Below are positions 8,366 through 17,783 of a stretch of DNA of 64,000 nt, piece by piece. Source of the stretch: Spirochaeta thermophila DSM 6192 (GTDB lineage Bacteria; Spirochaetota; Spirochaetia; Winmispirales; Winmispiraceae). The stretch lies in the NCBI RefSeq assembly GCF_000147075.1, contig NC_014484.1:1753501-1817500 (forward strand), read 5' to 3'. Made by a program: the position numbers and the translations under genes. Under the pieces are notes generated by a model, which did no database searches, was not told the DNA's origin, and saw nothing but the letters and a program-made list of their open reading frames with translations. The first letter of the stretch is position 1, and each line of letters starts with the position of its first letter.

Positions 8366-10102
8366 TCATAGCTCCAGCACCCTCTCGCGCATCCTGCGCG
8401 CCACATCCTCCACAAAGGCCCCCAGCGCCACCCCATTTCGCTGCTCCCCTCCCCTCACCCGCACCGAGACCGTCCGCCCCTCCTGCTCCCGCTGCCCCAC
8501 GATCACCGCGTAGGGGATCTTCTCCTGCTGGGCCTTGCGGATCTTGGCGTTCATGCGGTCCGCCGAGAGGTCGGCCTCCGCCCGCACCCCCGCCTCCCGC
8601 AGCGCCCTCACCACCTCCTGCGCATACCCGGCGAACACATCCGAGACCGGGATCACCACCACCTGCACAGGGGCGAGCCACACCGGGAACGCCCCGCCGT
8701 AGTGCTCGATGAGGATCCCGAAGAAACGCTCGAGCGAGCCGAGGAGCGCCCGGTGCACCATGTAGGGCCGCTTCTCCCTCCCGTCGGCATCCACGTAGGT
8801 GATATCGAACCGCTCCGGGAGGTTGAAGTCGAACTGGATCGTGGAGGTCTGCCACTCCCTCCCCAGCGCATCCCTCACCTTGATATCGATCTTCGGGCCG
8901 TAGAAGGCACCGCCTCCCTCGTCCACCTCGTAGTCGAGCCCTTCTCGCTCGATCGCCTTTCGCAGCGAGCCGGTGGCCTGTTCCCATCGTTCAGGCTCAC
9001 CCACGCTCTTCTCAGGCCTCGTGGAGAGGTAGGCCTTCACATCGGAGAAGCCGAAGGTCTCCCACATGAAGAGCGAGAACCTGAGCGTCTCCAAGATCTC
9101 GTCCTCTATCTGTTCGGGCGTACAGAAGATGTGCGCGTCGTCCTGGGTGAACCCCCTCACCCGCAGGAGCCCGTGGAGCACACCCGATCGCTCATACCGG
9201 TACACCGTGCCGAGCTCGGCCCACCTGAGGGGGAGCTCCCTGTACGACCTGAGCCTGGTCTTGTAGATCATGATGTGGAAGGGACAGTTCATGGGCTTGA
9301 TGTAGTAGTCGCTCTTGTCCACCTCCATGGGGGCGTACATGTTCTCCTTGTAGAACGAGAGGTGCCCCGAGGTCTCCCAGAGCCACGCCTTGCCGATGTG
9401 GGGGGTGTAGAGGACCTCGTAGCCCCGCGCAAGGTGCTGCTCTCGCCAGAAGTTCTCTATCTCGAGGCGGATCCGGGCCCCCTTGGGGTGCCAGTAGATG
9501 AGACCGGGACCCGCCTCCTCGTGCACCGAGAAGAGATCGAGCTCCTTGCCGAGCCTGCGGTGGTCGCGCTTCTCCACCTCCTTGAGGTGTTCGAGGTACT
9601 GACGGAGCTCCTTGGGCGTGTGCCATGCCGTCCCGTAGATCCGCTGGAGCATGGGCCGTCGTTCATCCCCCCGCCAGTAGGCACCGGCGATGGAGAGGAG
9701 CTTCACCGCATCGGGGTTGATCTGGCCGGTCCGCTCCACATGCGGGCCCCGGCACAGATCCACGAAGGTACCGTGCCGGTAGATGGAGACCTCTTCCCCT
9801 TCGGGGATCTCCTCCAGGATCTCGAGCTTGTACGGCTGATCCTTGAAGAGCTCGCGCGCCTCCTCTCTGGAGATCACCTCGCGCTCGAAAGGAAGGTCCT
9901 CCTCAATGGTCTTGCGCATGAGCTCCTCGATCTTCTCCAGATCCTCGGGCGTGAGCGAACGGGGAAGATCGAAATCGTAGTAGAACCCGGTATCGATGGC
10001 AGGCCCTATGGCGAACTTTGCCTCCGGGAAGAGCCTGAGCACCGCATCGGCCATGATGTGCGCGGCAGAGTGACGAATCCTCTCTATATCGGGTGCGCCC
10101 AT
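8366..10102 (-). CDS. thrS: Threonine--tRNA ligase, without TGS domain
   Basis: The enzyme activates threonine and charges tRNA-Thr. It begins directly with the editing domain ([27 protein letters not shown]), continues through the SAD region ([20 protein letters not shown]) and class II catalytic core with the zinc-ligand cysteine in KPMNCPFHI, motif 2 ([19 protein letters not shown]) and motif 3, and ends with an anticodon-binding domain. At 578 residues it lacks the roughly 60-residue N-terminal TGS domain of E. coli ThrRS. The GGAGGG site fits the ATG at 10102 better than an ATG 12 nt upstream. Confidence 0.95.
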   Translation of the reverse strand: MGAPDIERIRHSAAHIMADAVLRLFPEAKFAIGPAIDTGFYYDFDLPRSLTPEDLEKIEELMRKTIEEDLPFEREVISREEARELFKDQPYKLEILEEIPEGEEVSIYRHGTFVDLCRGPHVERTGQINPDAVKLLSIAGAYWRGDERRPMLQRIYGTAWHTPKELRQYLEHLKEVEKRDHRRLGKELDLFSVHEEAGPGLIYWHPKGARIRLEIENFWREQHLARGYEVLYTPHIGKAWLWETSGHLSFYKENMYAPMEVDKSDYYIKPMNCPFHIMIYKTRLRSYRELPLRWAELGTVYRYERSGVLHGLLRVRGFTQDDAHIFCTPEQIEDEILETLRFSLFMWETFGFSDVKAYLSTRPEKSVGEPERWEQATGSLRKAIEREGLDYEVDEGGGAFYGPKIDIKVRDALGREWQTSTIQFDFNLPERFDITYVDADGREKRPYMVHRALLGSLERFFGILIEHYGGAFPVWLAPVQVVVIPVSDVFAGYAQEVVRALREAGVRAEADLSADRMNAKIRKAQQEKIPYAVIVGQREQEGRTVSVRVRGGEQRNGVALGAFVEDVARRMRERVLEL

Positions 10103-10130
10103 GAGTCCCTCCATGCAGGTATGTCTTCAC

Positions 10131-10160
10131 AATATGAAAAGAATTTATCACGACTGTCAA
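10131..10160 (-). promoter_or_regulatory. Promoter of thrS
   Basis: On the minus strand a perfect TTGACA (10155-10160) is followed after 17-18 bp by CATATT/TCATAT (about 10131-10137). It sits between the stop of the dehydrogenase gene and thrS, so thrS can be transcribed on its own. Confidence 0.5.
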
Positions 10161-10206
10161 GAAAGGAGGTCTCCCCCGAACACTCACTTCATGGAAAGAG
10201 GCCTGG

Positions 10207-11058
10207 TCATCTCACCACCTTCCACACGGAGGAGAAGTCCTCGTGCGCGCACCCGCGCGTGAAGGTCTGGGCGAAGAGCTCCTTCGCCGCTGCGGCCGTG
10301 GGCACGCTCTTCTTGAGCTCGTACGCGAGGTCTTCGAGGCAGTGCAGGTCTTTGTAGATGAGCGCGTTGGAGAAGTGGGTGGAAAAATCCTCCTTCACGA
10401 GCCGATCCTTCTTCGCCCGGAGTACGAGCGATTCACCACCTCCTACCGACAGGATGTCGAGGACCGTCTGCCGGGAGATACCCGCAGCCTCTCCCACGGC
10501 CAGGGCCTCGGCAATGGCCGCCATGAACACCCCCAGGGTGAGGTTGTTCACCACCTTCATCTTGCTCGCAAGGCCGGGTTCACCGAGATAGAAGATGTGC
10601 CTGCCTATACAGGAGAGGAGGGGGGCTTCCACCCGTTTGAAGGCATCCTCCTTTCCACTCACCACCACGGTGAGCTCCCCCTTGGAGGCCGGTACCCCCG
10701 AGCCAAGGACCGGAGACTCCAGGTACTCCCCACCACGGGCACGACAGAGGTCGTAGAAGGAGGTCACCTCCTTGTAGTGGTTGGTGGTGAAGTCTACGAC
10801 CACCTTGCCCGAGAGATCGACGCTGCAGATCCCGTCCTCCCCCGACAGCACGTCTCTCACCGCCGTGCTGTCGAAGAGGCAGAGGCACACCACCTCGCTC
10901 CGTGAGACGAGGTCCGCAGGGGAATCAGCGACCGGGAATCCAGAGGCCTCGGCCTTCTCCCTGGTACGGTTCCACACGAGGAGCTCGTGACCGCACGAGG
11001 CGAGCCTCCCGGCGATGGCGGAGCCCAGTGAGCCGAGCCCGATGAATCCTATCTTCAT
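10207..11058 (-). CDS. NAD(P)-dependent 3-hydroxyacid dehydrogenase family protein
   Basis: A 283-residue member of the 3-hydroxyisobutyrate dehydrogenase / tartronate semialdehyde reductase / glyoxylate reductase family. The N-terminal Rossmann motif is MKIGFIGLGSLGSAIA. A catalytic-type SGVPASKGELTVVVSG segment lies near residue 120, and the active-site lysine is in KMKVVNNLTLG near residue 170. The helical C-terminal domain is complete. The start is chosen by the AAGGAGGGACC ribosome site. Substrate cannot be told from the sequence; nearby genes give no pathway hint. Confidence 0.85.
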   Translation of the reverse strand: MKIGFIGLGSLGSAIAGRLASCGHELLVWNRTREKAEASGFPVADSPADLVSRSEVVCLCLFDSTAVRDVLSGEDGICSVDLSGKVVVDFTTNHYKEVTSFYDLCRARGGEYLESPVLGSGVPASKGELTVVVSGKEDAFKRVEAPLLSCIGRHIFYLGEPGLASKMKVVNNLTLGVFMAAIAEALAVGEAAGISRQTVLDILSVGGGESLVLRAKKDRLVKEDFSTHFSNALIYKDLHCLEDLAYELKKSVPTAAAAKELFAQTFTRGCAHEDFSSVWKVVR

Positions 11059-11086
11059 GGTCCCTCCTTGAAACACATCGCGTGTG

Positions 11087-11269
11087 CTATATAGCTTTGT
11101 CCCTATTATTCTGAGGCACGAACGGCGGGAGGTCAAGGAGCGGGCGTGCGAGGAGCCTTTCCCTGTAATGCGCCGACAGGAAGCCCCGCCTCCGCTCCGT
11201 CCACCGGCACCCCAGGCGCTGCATGAGCTCTGGGTCCATGTTGGCGCCGTAGGCGAAGTACCAGACCAC
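11087..11269 (-). pseudogene. Gamma-glutamylcyclotransferase-like N-terminal remnant
   Basis: The 60-codon frame starts with GTG three bases after the rtcB stop. Its first 22 or so residues (VWYFAYGANMDPELMQRLG) match the conserved YFAYGSNM start of gamma-glutamylcyclotransferase/AIG2-like enzymes, which are normally 120-180 residues. Similarity fades after about residue 37 and the frame stops at residue 60. Only 28 bp separate it from the next gene, so the rest of the enzyme is absent. I read it as a deletion remnant; a short expressed peptide cannot be excluded. Confidence 0.6.
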
Positions 11270-11272
11270 GTC

Positions 11273-12706
11273 CTACCCCTTGATCACCAGGAGGGGCCGG
11301 GTACGAACCACCGGCACTGCAAGCCCCTCCCCCACGAGAGGTTTCACCACCGTATCCACGTCCTTGTAGGCGCCCGGCGCCTCCTCCTGGGCCCGCCTTC
11401 TGTCCACCGCATAGAGGCGGATCTCATCCCGGGCGAGGTCCTCCTGCATCTCCTTGAAACCAAACGCCTTTTTGGCCGCATGGCGGCTCATCTGCCTGCC
11501 CGCACCGTGGGCCACGCTCCCGAAGCTCTCCTCGAGCGCCCGCTCCGTGCCGAGCAGGATGTACGACCCGCGCTTCATATCCCCGGGAAGGAGGATCGGC
11601 TGCCCCACCTCGCGGAAGATGCCCCTGAGGGCGGGATGGCCTGCGGGGAAGGCCCTGGTGGCGCCCTTGCGGTGCACGAGGAGCATCCGTTCGGCACCGT
11701 CCACCTTGTACACCTCGTACTTGGCGATGTTGTGCGCCACATCGTAGAGGAGGAAGAGGCCGAGCTCGTCCCCCGGCCTGCGGAAGACCCGGGAGAAGGC
11801 CTCCCGCACCCGGTGGGTGATGAGCTGCCGGTTCACCCAGGCGAAGTTGGCGGCCGCTGCCATGGCGCCGAGGTAGGCCTGGGACTGGGGGGCCTTCACC
11901 GGAAGGCTCACGAAGTCGCGCTCGAAGAGGGGGATCCCGTAGGACTCCATCCTGGGCCGCATCTTCTCCATGTAGTCCATGGCGATCTGGTGGCCGAGGC
12001 CCCGCGAGCCAGTGTGGATCCAGATGACCACCTGCCCTTCGAAGAGCCCAAGCGCCTGCGCCTTCTTAGGATCGAAGACCTTCTCCACCACGTCGATCTC
12101 GAGGAAGTGGTTGCCGCTCCCCAGGGTGCCGAACTCCTCCCGGCCCCTGTCGAGGGCCTCGTCGCTCACCAGCTGGGGGTCGGCGTCCTTGAGGCATCCC
12201 TCCTCCTCGGTGGCTTCAAGGTCCTCCTCCATCGCCATGCCTTTCTCCAGGGCCCATCCGAGCCCTTTCCTCATGGCACGCCGGGCCTCCTTGTGCGAGA
12301 ACTTCTCGAGCCCTCGGGAGCCAAGGCCTGCGGGTACGGTGGCGAAGAGGATGTTCCCGAGCTCCTCGAGGACCCCCTTCACCTCGGGGGCGGTAAGGGA
12401 GGTGCGGATGACCCTCACCCCACAGTTGATGTCGAACCCTACCCCGCCGGGTGAGACCACGCCCTCCTCTATGTCGAAGGCCGCCACCGTGCCTATGGGG
12501 AAGGCGTACCCCTGGTGCATGTCGGGCATGCCCACCGCGCACCGCACCACCCCGGGGAGTCGCGCCACATTAGTGAGCTGCCTCAGGGCCTCGTCTTTCG
12601 TGAGGAGGGGGAGAAGGTCCTCGGTGGTGTACACCACGGCTGGCACCCGCATATCCTCATGAGGGGGGATCACGTAACGATAGGTGCTCTCGCGCACGAG
12701 CTCCAT
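11273..12706 (-). CDS. rtcB: RNA-splicing ligase RtcB
   Basis: RtcB joins RNA 2',3'-cyclic phosphate or 3'-phosphate ends to 5'-hydroxyl ends using GTP and Mn2+, for RNA repair. The 477-residue sequence has the metal-binding GMPDMHQGYAFPIG, the VGFDINCGVRVI segment with the conserved Cys, LGSGNHFLEI, IHTGSRGLGHQ and the VAHGAGRQMSR motif whose His is guanylylated in the family. It overlaps no gene but starts 13 bp after the MEMO-family gene, suggesting one transcript. No archease gene is seen nearby. Confidence 0.95.
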   Translation of the reverse strand: MELVRESTYRYVIPPHEDMRVPAVVYTTEDLLPLLTKDEALRQLTNVARLPGVVRCAVGMPDMHQGYAFPIGTVAAFDIEEGVVSPGGVGFDINCGVRVIRTSLTAPEVKGVLEELGNILFATVPAGLGSRGLEKFSHKEARRAMRKGLGWALEKGMAMEEDLEATEEEGCLKDADPQLVSDEALDRGREEFGTLGSGNHFLEIDVVEKVFDPKKAQALGLFEGQVVIWIHTGSRGLGHQIAMDYMEKMRPRMESYGIPLFERDFVSLPVKAPQSQAYLGAMAAAANFAWVNRQLITHRVREAFSRVFRRPGDELGLFLLYDVAHNIAKYEVYKVDGAERMLLVHRKGATRAFPAGHPALRGIFREVGQPILLPGDMKRGSYILLGTERALEESFGSVAHGAGRQMSRHAAKKAFGFKEMQEDLARDEIRLYAVDRRRAQEEAPGAYKDVDTVVKPLVGEGLAVPVVRTRPLLVIKG

Positions 12707-12719
12707 GGCCGCCTTCCCC

Positions 12720-13547
12720 CTAGAACGCCACCGCCGCGTATCCTACGAAGGAGCGGGAGGGATGCTTCTCCGAGCTCTGCATGTAGGCGAGGAGGGTGCC
12801 CTTCTCCCTCCCGCACAGCCGTGCGTACTCCATGGCCACCGCCGCACCGCCGCACGAACAGGCCGCCGAGCGGGTGAGGGCGAGATCGAGGGCGCGCGCG
12901 GTGTCGAGCGAGGTGAAGGCCTCGATGATGGCCTGGTCGTTGGAGAACCGCACCCACTCCTCGGCCTGCCTTCCCACCCCCACCGGGGTGAACCCGTACT
13001 GGGGGCCGTAGTGGGTGAGGTCGGTGGAACCTATGACCACAGGCTTCTTCCCCGTCTCCTTGCCGTAGTCGTAGAGGACCCGGGCGGTGCGCTCGGCCAC
13101 CTCGAGGAGGGGCGGACACCGCAGGCCCACCACACTCGCATGGGGGAAGCAGTACTTCACGAGGGGAAGCTGGATCTCCACCGTGTTGTCGGGGTACACA
13201 TCGGGCTCGGTGGGCACGTGCTCCCGGAGGGTCTCCACGAGCGGCCGTTCCACCGGGAGGTCACCCAACGGAGTGGAGAGTCCGTCCTCGGGCATGTAGA
13301 GGAGAGGCGAACGTTCCGAGAGATGTCCCCCCACCACGGCCACCACCTCCGCCTCGGGATCGAGGCTCCGTATCCCCATGAAGGCGAGCTCTCCCGAGAA
13401 GTACCACCCCGCGTGTGGTACGATACAGGCCACTGCAGGAGTGGAAAGACGTCGCTCGAGACGCTTCCACCCTGCGATCTCCTCGAGCACTTCCTCCTTT
13501 TCGTCGGGGTACCAGCCCGGAGGAAGCATCCTCTCCCTCACTTTCAT
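12720..13547 (-). CDS. MEMO1-family protein (AmmeMemoRadiSam system protein B-like)
   Basis: A 275-residue protein of the MEMO family, related in fold to extradiol dioxygenases. Visible landmarks are CIVPHAGWYFSGELA near residue 42, VVAVVGGHLSE, DNTVEIQLPLVKYCFP, IGSTDLTHYGPQYGF and a Cys-rich SAACSCGGAAVA. The His and Cys positions agree with a metal or redox site. Partners AMMECR1 and the radical SAM protein are not in the window. The start at 13547 is set by GAGGAGGATCCC; the frame is open further upstream. It precedes rtcB and is divergent from a membrane-protein gene 55 bp away. Biochemical role unknown. Confidence 0.85.
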   Translation of the reverse strand: MKVRERMLPPGWYPDEKEEVLEEIAGWKRLERRLSTPAVACIVPHAGWYFSGELAFMGIRSLDPEAEVVAVVGGHLSERSPLLYMPEDGLSTPLGDLPVERPLVETLREHVPTEPDVYPDNTVEIQLPLVKYCFPHASVVGLRCPPLLEVAERTARVLYDYGKETGKKPVVIGSTDLTHYGPQYGFTPVGVGRQAEEWVRFSNDQAIIEAFTSLDTARALDLALTRSAACSCGGAAVAMEYARLCGREKGTLLAYMQSSEKHPSRSFVGYAAVAF

Positions 13548-13568
13548 GGGATCCTCCTCGAAAAAACG

Positions 13569-13597
13569 TTCACATTCCTCAATTTTTGTTCCATAAT
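13569..13597 (+). promoter_or_regulatory. Promoter placing transcription start on the start codon
   Basis: TTCACA (13569-13574), a 17-bp spacer and CATAAT (13592-13597), each 5 of 6 to consensus. The predicted start of transcription is 13603-13606, which coincides with the tandem ATGATG start. There is no ribosome-binding site upstream, so the mRNA may be leaderless. Confidence 0.55.
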
Positions 13598-13602
13598 ACA
13601 TT

Positions 13603-14805
13603 ATGATGAAAAAACTCATGCTCGCCTACACCTGGATGGCGCTCCTCACACTGGGAGGTCTGCTCGGCTATACGGGCTACCTGGTGAGGGAAGAGGCGCG
13701 GGAAGAGGCCCTCGAAGCCGAGCGGCTCGCATTTCGGGTGAGGGACACGGTGGCGGCCATCATGAGTTCCGCGGACAGGGAAAAGGCCGTCTCCGCGGTC
13801 CGCAGTTTCTTCGACTCGCTCCTCAGAGAGGAGGACCGGGTGCTCGCGCTCCTCATAACCGACGAGCACGGCCCCCTCCTGGTACGGGCCCGCTCCACCT
13901 CGTTCCTCGAGGGATCGCCCGAACAGGGGACCGCGGCCCTGGTGCGCACTCATTTCCTCCAGGGCGTCCACGATCTGCGGATCCAGGAGGCCGGCATAGG
14001 GCTCTCGGTCCTCACGTGGGAGGTGCGGCCCGAGGCGGTCGCCTCGATCCTCCGGCGCTCATTCCTCTGGCTCGCCGCGTATGCTGTGGTCCACACCCTC
14101 GTCACCCTCCTCTTCGCCCTCATAGGCCGGCACCGCCCCGCACGGCCCGCCTCGAACCGTGAGGAGGTGAGGAGGGCCCCTCCGGACGAGGGGGGACGGG
14201 AATCCCTCGGGAGGACCGAGGGAAAGGAGAGGAAGCCGGCGGAAGGCCGGGAGACCGAGAGGAAGGAGGGCCACAGGGACGAAGCCGGGGAGCCCGCCGC
14301 CCCTGTGACGGAGGTGGCGGAGGAGTTCATACTCGCCCGGATACAACACGATCTGGACGAGGCCGCGAGGGAGGCCGAGGATCTCACCCTCGTCCTGGGG
14401 ACGATCAGCCCCTCCGCGGGCGCCACCCTCGACGAGGAGGCGGTGGAACGACTCTTCGGTCCCGAACGTACCCCTGTGAAGCTCGACGAGCAGACATTCC
14501 TGTGGGTCCTGCCCGCTACGAGCATCCAGGAGGGGCTCTCCCTGGTGAAACAGGCCTACCCCAGGCTCAAGGAAGCGAGCGGAGCCGACTACCCCATGTA
14601 CTTCGGTCTCTCGAGCAGGAATGGAAGGCTTCTCGGGGCCGAGGTGCTCCTGAAGGAGACGCGGAGCGCCCTCAAGCGGGCCGTGCGCTCACGCCACACA
14701 CCCATCTTCGGGTTCTACGCCGATCCCCAGCGCTACTGGAAGCACATCGCGAAGGCTCAGGGGCCCTCGAGTAGCCTGGAGAAGGAGGCGGGCGGGGCGA
14801 AGTAG
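13603..14805 (+). CDS. Membrane protein with degenerate cyclase-like C-terminal domain
   Basis: A 400-residue protein: transmembrane helix near residues 7-26, an extracytoplasmic domain of about 120 residues, a second transmembrane helix near 150-170, then a highly charged linker (about 180-240, rich in Arg, Glu, Gly) and a C-terminal domain of about 140 residues. That domain (ILARIQHDLDEAAREAEDLTLVL, then TFLWVLPATSIQEGLSLVKQAYPRL) has the look of a GGDEF-fold nucleotide cyclase domain without the GGDEF signature. I infer a signalling or scaffold role, not catalysis. Its 3' end overlaps the convergent DUF4340 gene by 49 bp. Confidence 0.65.
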   Translation: MMKKLMLAYTWMALLTLGGLLGYTGYLVREEAREEALEAERLAFRVRDTVAAIMSSADREKAVSAVRSFFDSLLREEDRVLALLITDEHGPLLVRARSTSFLEGSPEQGTAALVRTHFLQGVHDLRIQEAGIGLSVLTWEVRPEAVASILRRSFLWLAAYAVVHTLVTLLFALIGRHRPARPASNREEVRRAPPDEGGRESLGRTEGKERKPAEGRETERKEGHRDEAGEPAAPVTEVAEEFILARIQHDLDEAAREAEDLTLVLGTISPSAGATLDEEAVERLFGPERTPVKLDEQTFLWVLPATSIQEGLSLVKQAYPRLKEASGADYPMYFGLSSRNGRLLGAEVLLKETRSALKRAVRSRHTPIFGFYADPQRYWKHIAKAQGPSSSLEKEAGGAK

Positions 14806-15632
14806 GCGTAGGCGGCCCCCTCCGGCCACACCACTACCCTCTCCCCCTCCTCCCCCACCACCCACCGCCGCACCCTGCCGTCCTCCCACTCCACCACCAC
14901 CTGCCCCTCCCCCTCCACCCCGTCCTGCGCCGCCACGTCCTCCGCCTCCCACTCGGTGAGCGCCGCGAGGTAGGCGACGGCATCCTCGCGCCCCACCCTC
15001 TCTACCCGATCCCCCCTCCGCACCACCCACACCTCACCCCCTCCCTGCTCGCTGCGTGCGAGGAAGAGGAGCCCTCCCTTCCACTCGATGCGCACCGAGA
15101 GGACCTCATCCGGCGCCACCCCTCCCCACGGCCGCACCTCCCTCCAGAACCGCGGCCCCCGCGTGGCGTAGAACCCGGCCGAGGCGTCCACCCGGTAGAC
15201 CACGCGCTCCTCCTCGAGCCGCACGTACTGGGTGCGCGGCACCTCGCCCACCGCTCCGAACACGAGCCCCACGCGCCCGACGCCCTCGACGCGCACCACC
15301 ACCCGGAGCCCCGGCTCGAGCCCCAGCTCCCCGTAGGCCGCAGGGTCCTCCGTGACCGCATCGCTCCGGAGAAAGCCGTACAGGAACGAGAGGAAGCGCG
15401 TCACCTTGGAGGCATCCGCCGGCACCATGCCCCCCTCCTCATCGAGCCACCATCTCCCCTCCTCACGCACGAGCACGACGGGCGCATCCCCTTCGATCTC
15501 TATACGCTCCACCTCCTCCGGCGCACCGGGGAGGAGGCGGGGGGCCTCGTCGTGACCGCCCGCGACGAGCCGTACGAAGAGGAGTACGGCGAGCACGGCG
15601 TTCGTGATCCACAGGAGCCTAGTCCTCTGCAT
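14757..15632 (-). CDS. DUF4340-type protein of a Gld-like ABC operon
   Basis: A 291-residue protein with one N-terminal transmembrane anchor (residues about 7-24) and an extracytoplasmic beta-rich region with repeated V-x-I-E and WWLDEEGG-type segments, the pattern of DUF4340 proteins found behind GldG-like genes. Its ATG overlaps the end of the permease-GldG gene by 14 bp and is preceded by GAGGAGG. With the ATPase and permease-GldG genes upstream it probably forms one envelope ABC complex of unknown substrate. The gene is extremely GC-rich and its 3' end overlaps a convergent gene. Confidence 0.75.
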   Translation of the reverse strand: MQRTRLLWITNAVLAVLLFVRLVAGGHDEAPRLLPGAPEEVERIEIEGDAPVVLVREEGRWWLDEEGGMVPADASKVTRFLSFLYGFLRSDAVTEDPAAYGELGLEPGLRVVVRVEGVGRVGLVFGAVGEVPRTQYVRLEEERVVYRVDASAGFYATRGPRFWREVRPWGGVAPDEVLSVRIEWKGGLLFLARSEQGGGEVWVVRRGDRVERVGREDAVAYLAALTEWEAEDVAAQDGVEGEGQVVVEWEDGRVRRWVVGEEGERVVVWPEGAAYAYFAPPASFSRLLEGP

Positions 15633-17783
15633 GGGGCCTCCTCAGAGCGAGGACGAAGGAGAGGAGGAGGAGCAGGCCCGGTACCACGCCCACGGCGAGG
15701 GCATCGAGCACATGGAGCACGATGCGGGCCCTCTCCGGCTCCTCGGGCAGGTCGAGGAGCGGGACCGTACGGGTGCGCGTCACCAGGGTGAGCATATCCT
15801 CCTGTCCGAGGAGCCAGTGGAACGAGGCGAGGAAGAAGTCGAGGTTTCCCACCGCGTGGGTGAACTCCACCAGGTCCGATCCCGCCTCGGCATCGCCGAG
15901 GACGAGGACGCGCGGCGGGCCCTCCGTCACGGCGGCCAGCACGAAGGGGCCCCGACGTGCTCCGGAGGGGGGAGCGGTGACCCTGCCCGAGGTGGGGGAT
16001 GCGGTCAGGGGATCGGTCACGAGCCAGGCCTCGGGCGAGGAGAGGAGGAGGGGCCTCCAGGCCTCCGTGAGGGTGAGGGGCGAGGCCCAGTAGAGGTGGA
16101 GGGACCTCAGCACCGAGGTGATGGGGTGCGGCATCCCGGGGAGGGGGACCTCCCACCAGAGGGGATAGGGGTGGAGGGTGCGGACCGAGGAGGACTCCCC
16201 CTCTTCCACCACGGGGAGGAGGAGACCGGGCCGCTGCGCGACGAGGGCCGGTTCCAGCTCCACGCCCCAGCCCTCGAGGAGGGCGAGGAGGGGGCTCCCC
16301 TCCACCCGGCCGGCCCGGAAGCCGGCATCGGGATCGACACGGACCGCGTCCACGCAGAGCATGAGCGGGATTCCCGCCTCCTTTGCCGTGAGGACGAACC
16401 GGATGTCCTCCTCGGTGAGTCTTCCGTCGTCGATGACCAGAAGCAGGTCGATCTCGTCCAGGGAGGTGGAGGCCGGATCGACGGCACGCACGCCGAAGGT
16501 GCGGGCCGCCACCCCCACGAGGTTGCGGTAGGTGGTCTGATAGGACTCCCCGGTGGTCCGGGCGAGGATGCCCACCACCGGCCGCCGGTCCTCGATCAGG
16601 GCGCGCAGGCCGCAGGCGAGTTCGTACTCGAGCCTGTCGGCGCTGTAGACCACGGGGAGGGTCCAGATGCGGTCGAGGTAGGTGAGGGTGAGACCTGAGT
16701 ACACGGTGAGATAGCGGATCTCGCCGGCCTCCGTGATCTGGATCTGCTGAGGGACGATGCCCAGATCCTCGACCTCCATGCGTCGCTCGTCCACGGTCTC
16801 GATCTTCACCCGGATCCGCGGGTTTGCCCGGGTGTAGAGGCGGAGGAGGTCTTCCACTTCGGAGGGGGTGGGGCTCACGGCGGCGAGTCTGCGCGAGGTG
16901 TAGTAGGTGATGGTGAGGGGATAGACGATGCGTGAGAGGAGGGTGCGGCTCGCAGGGCCGAGGGTGTGCCTGCGGTCCGTGGTGAGGTCGAGGGAGAGGG
17001 GGGTGAGGAGGCCGTGGATGGTGAGGAGCAGGGCCAGTACGGCGAGGGGGAAAAGGTGAGGGGTGCGCACCGGGCCGCGCCGGAGGGCATAGAGGCGGAT
17101 GGCCCAGAGCAGGCCGAGGACGGAGCCGCCGAGAAAGTAGGCGAGGTCCCGCAGGTCGAGGAGCCCGTCGGTGAGGCGCAGGAGGTGTGCGGCGGGCGAG
17201 AGGGTGGCAAGGAGGGCGGCGAGGCCGGAGGGGAGCGGCAGGGGGGCGAGGAGCACGGGAAGGAGGAGGGCGAGGTAGGAGAGGAGGAGGGCGGCGAGGA
17301 GGCCGCCGGGGAGGGTCCGGGCGCGGAGGAGGAGGGGGGTGCTCCAGGAGAGGAGGAGCAGGGCGAAGAGGAGGAGGCCGAGGAGGCCTGCGAGGAGCCG
17401 GCCGGGATCGGGGGGGGCGAGAGGGGCGAAGAGGAGGGGGAGGTAGAGGGAGAGGAGGAGGGTGGCGGCGAGGAAGAGGAGGCCAGCGGTGGTGCGGGCG
17501 AGGACGGGCTCGTGGTCGCGGAGGGGGAGGGTGAGGAGGAGGGGGAGGAGGGCGCGGGAGCCGGGGTGCGCCAGAGGGCGACGGCGGTGAGGGCGGCGAG
17601 GAGGGGGAGGAGGTAGGCGAGGGTCTGGAGGTAGGGGGTGTGGGGGGCGAGGCCGCGGGCGAGGGTGCCGGAGAGGAGGAGGGTCCAGGCCGAGGCGGCG
17701 GCGAGGAAGAGGGCGGCCCAGGCGGGGGGGCCGGGGGAGCGGAGGAGGCGGGCGGCTTCGGTGAGGGCGAGGCGGCGGGTCAT
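15619..17783 (-). pseudogene. Fused ABC-2 permease-GldG-like gene with a frameshift
   Basis: Translation from the ATG at 17783 (ATGA overlap with the ATPase stop) gives MTRRLALTEAARLL and two membrane segments up to about residue 73, then degenerates into Ser/Pro repeats. The frame one base back, from about 17550 on, gives a normal ABC-2 permease continuation (LLPLLLTLPLRDHEPVL, several membrane helices) that runs without a stop into a GldG-like extracytoplasmic domain (residues about 290-690, starting LTTDRRHTLGPASR) and a final transmembrane helix. The joined product would be about 721 residues. The break lies in a G/C homopolymer-rich stretch with no canonical slippery heptamer, so a real indel or a sequencing error is likelier than programmed frameshifting. 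Confidence 0.75.

Noticed and set aside
13603..14805. Active diguanylate cyclase
   Set aside because: The C-terminal domain lacks GGDEF and the metal-binding residues.
17530..17570. Programmed -1 ribosomal frameshift in the permease-GldG gene
   Set aside because: No X-XXY-YYZ slippery heptamer or downstream stimulator was recognisable; an indel in the homopolymer-rich tract is simpler.
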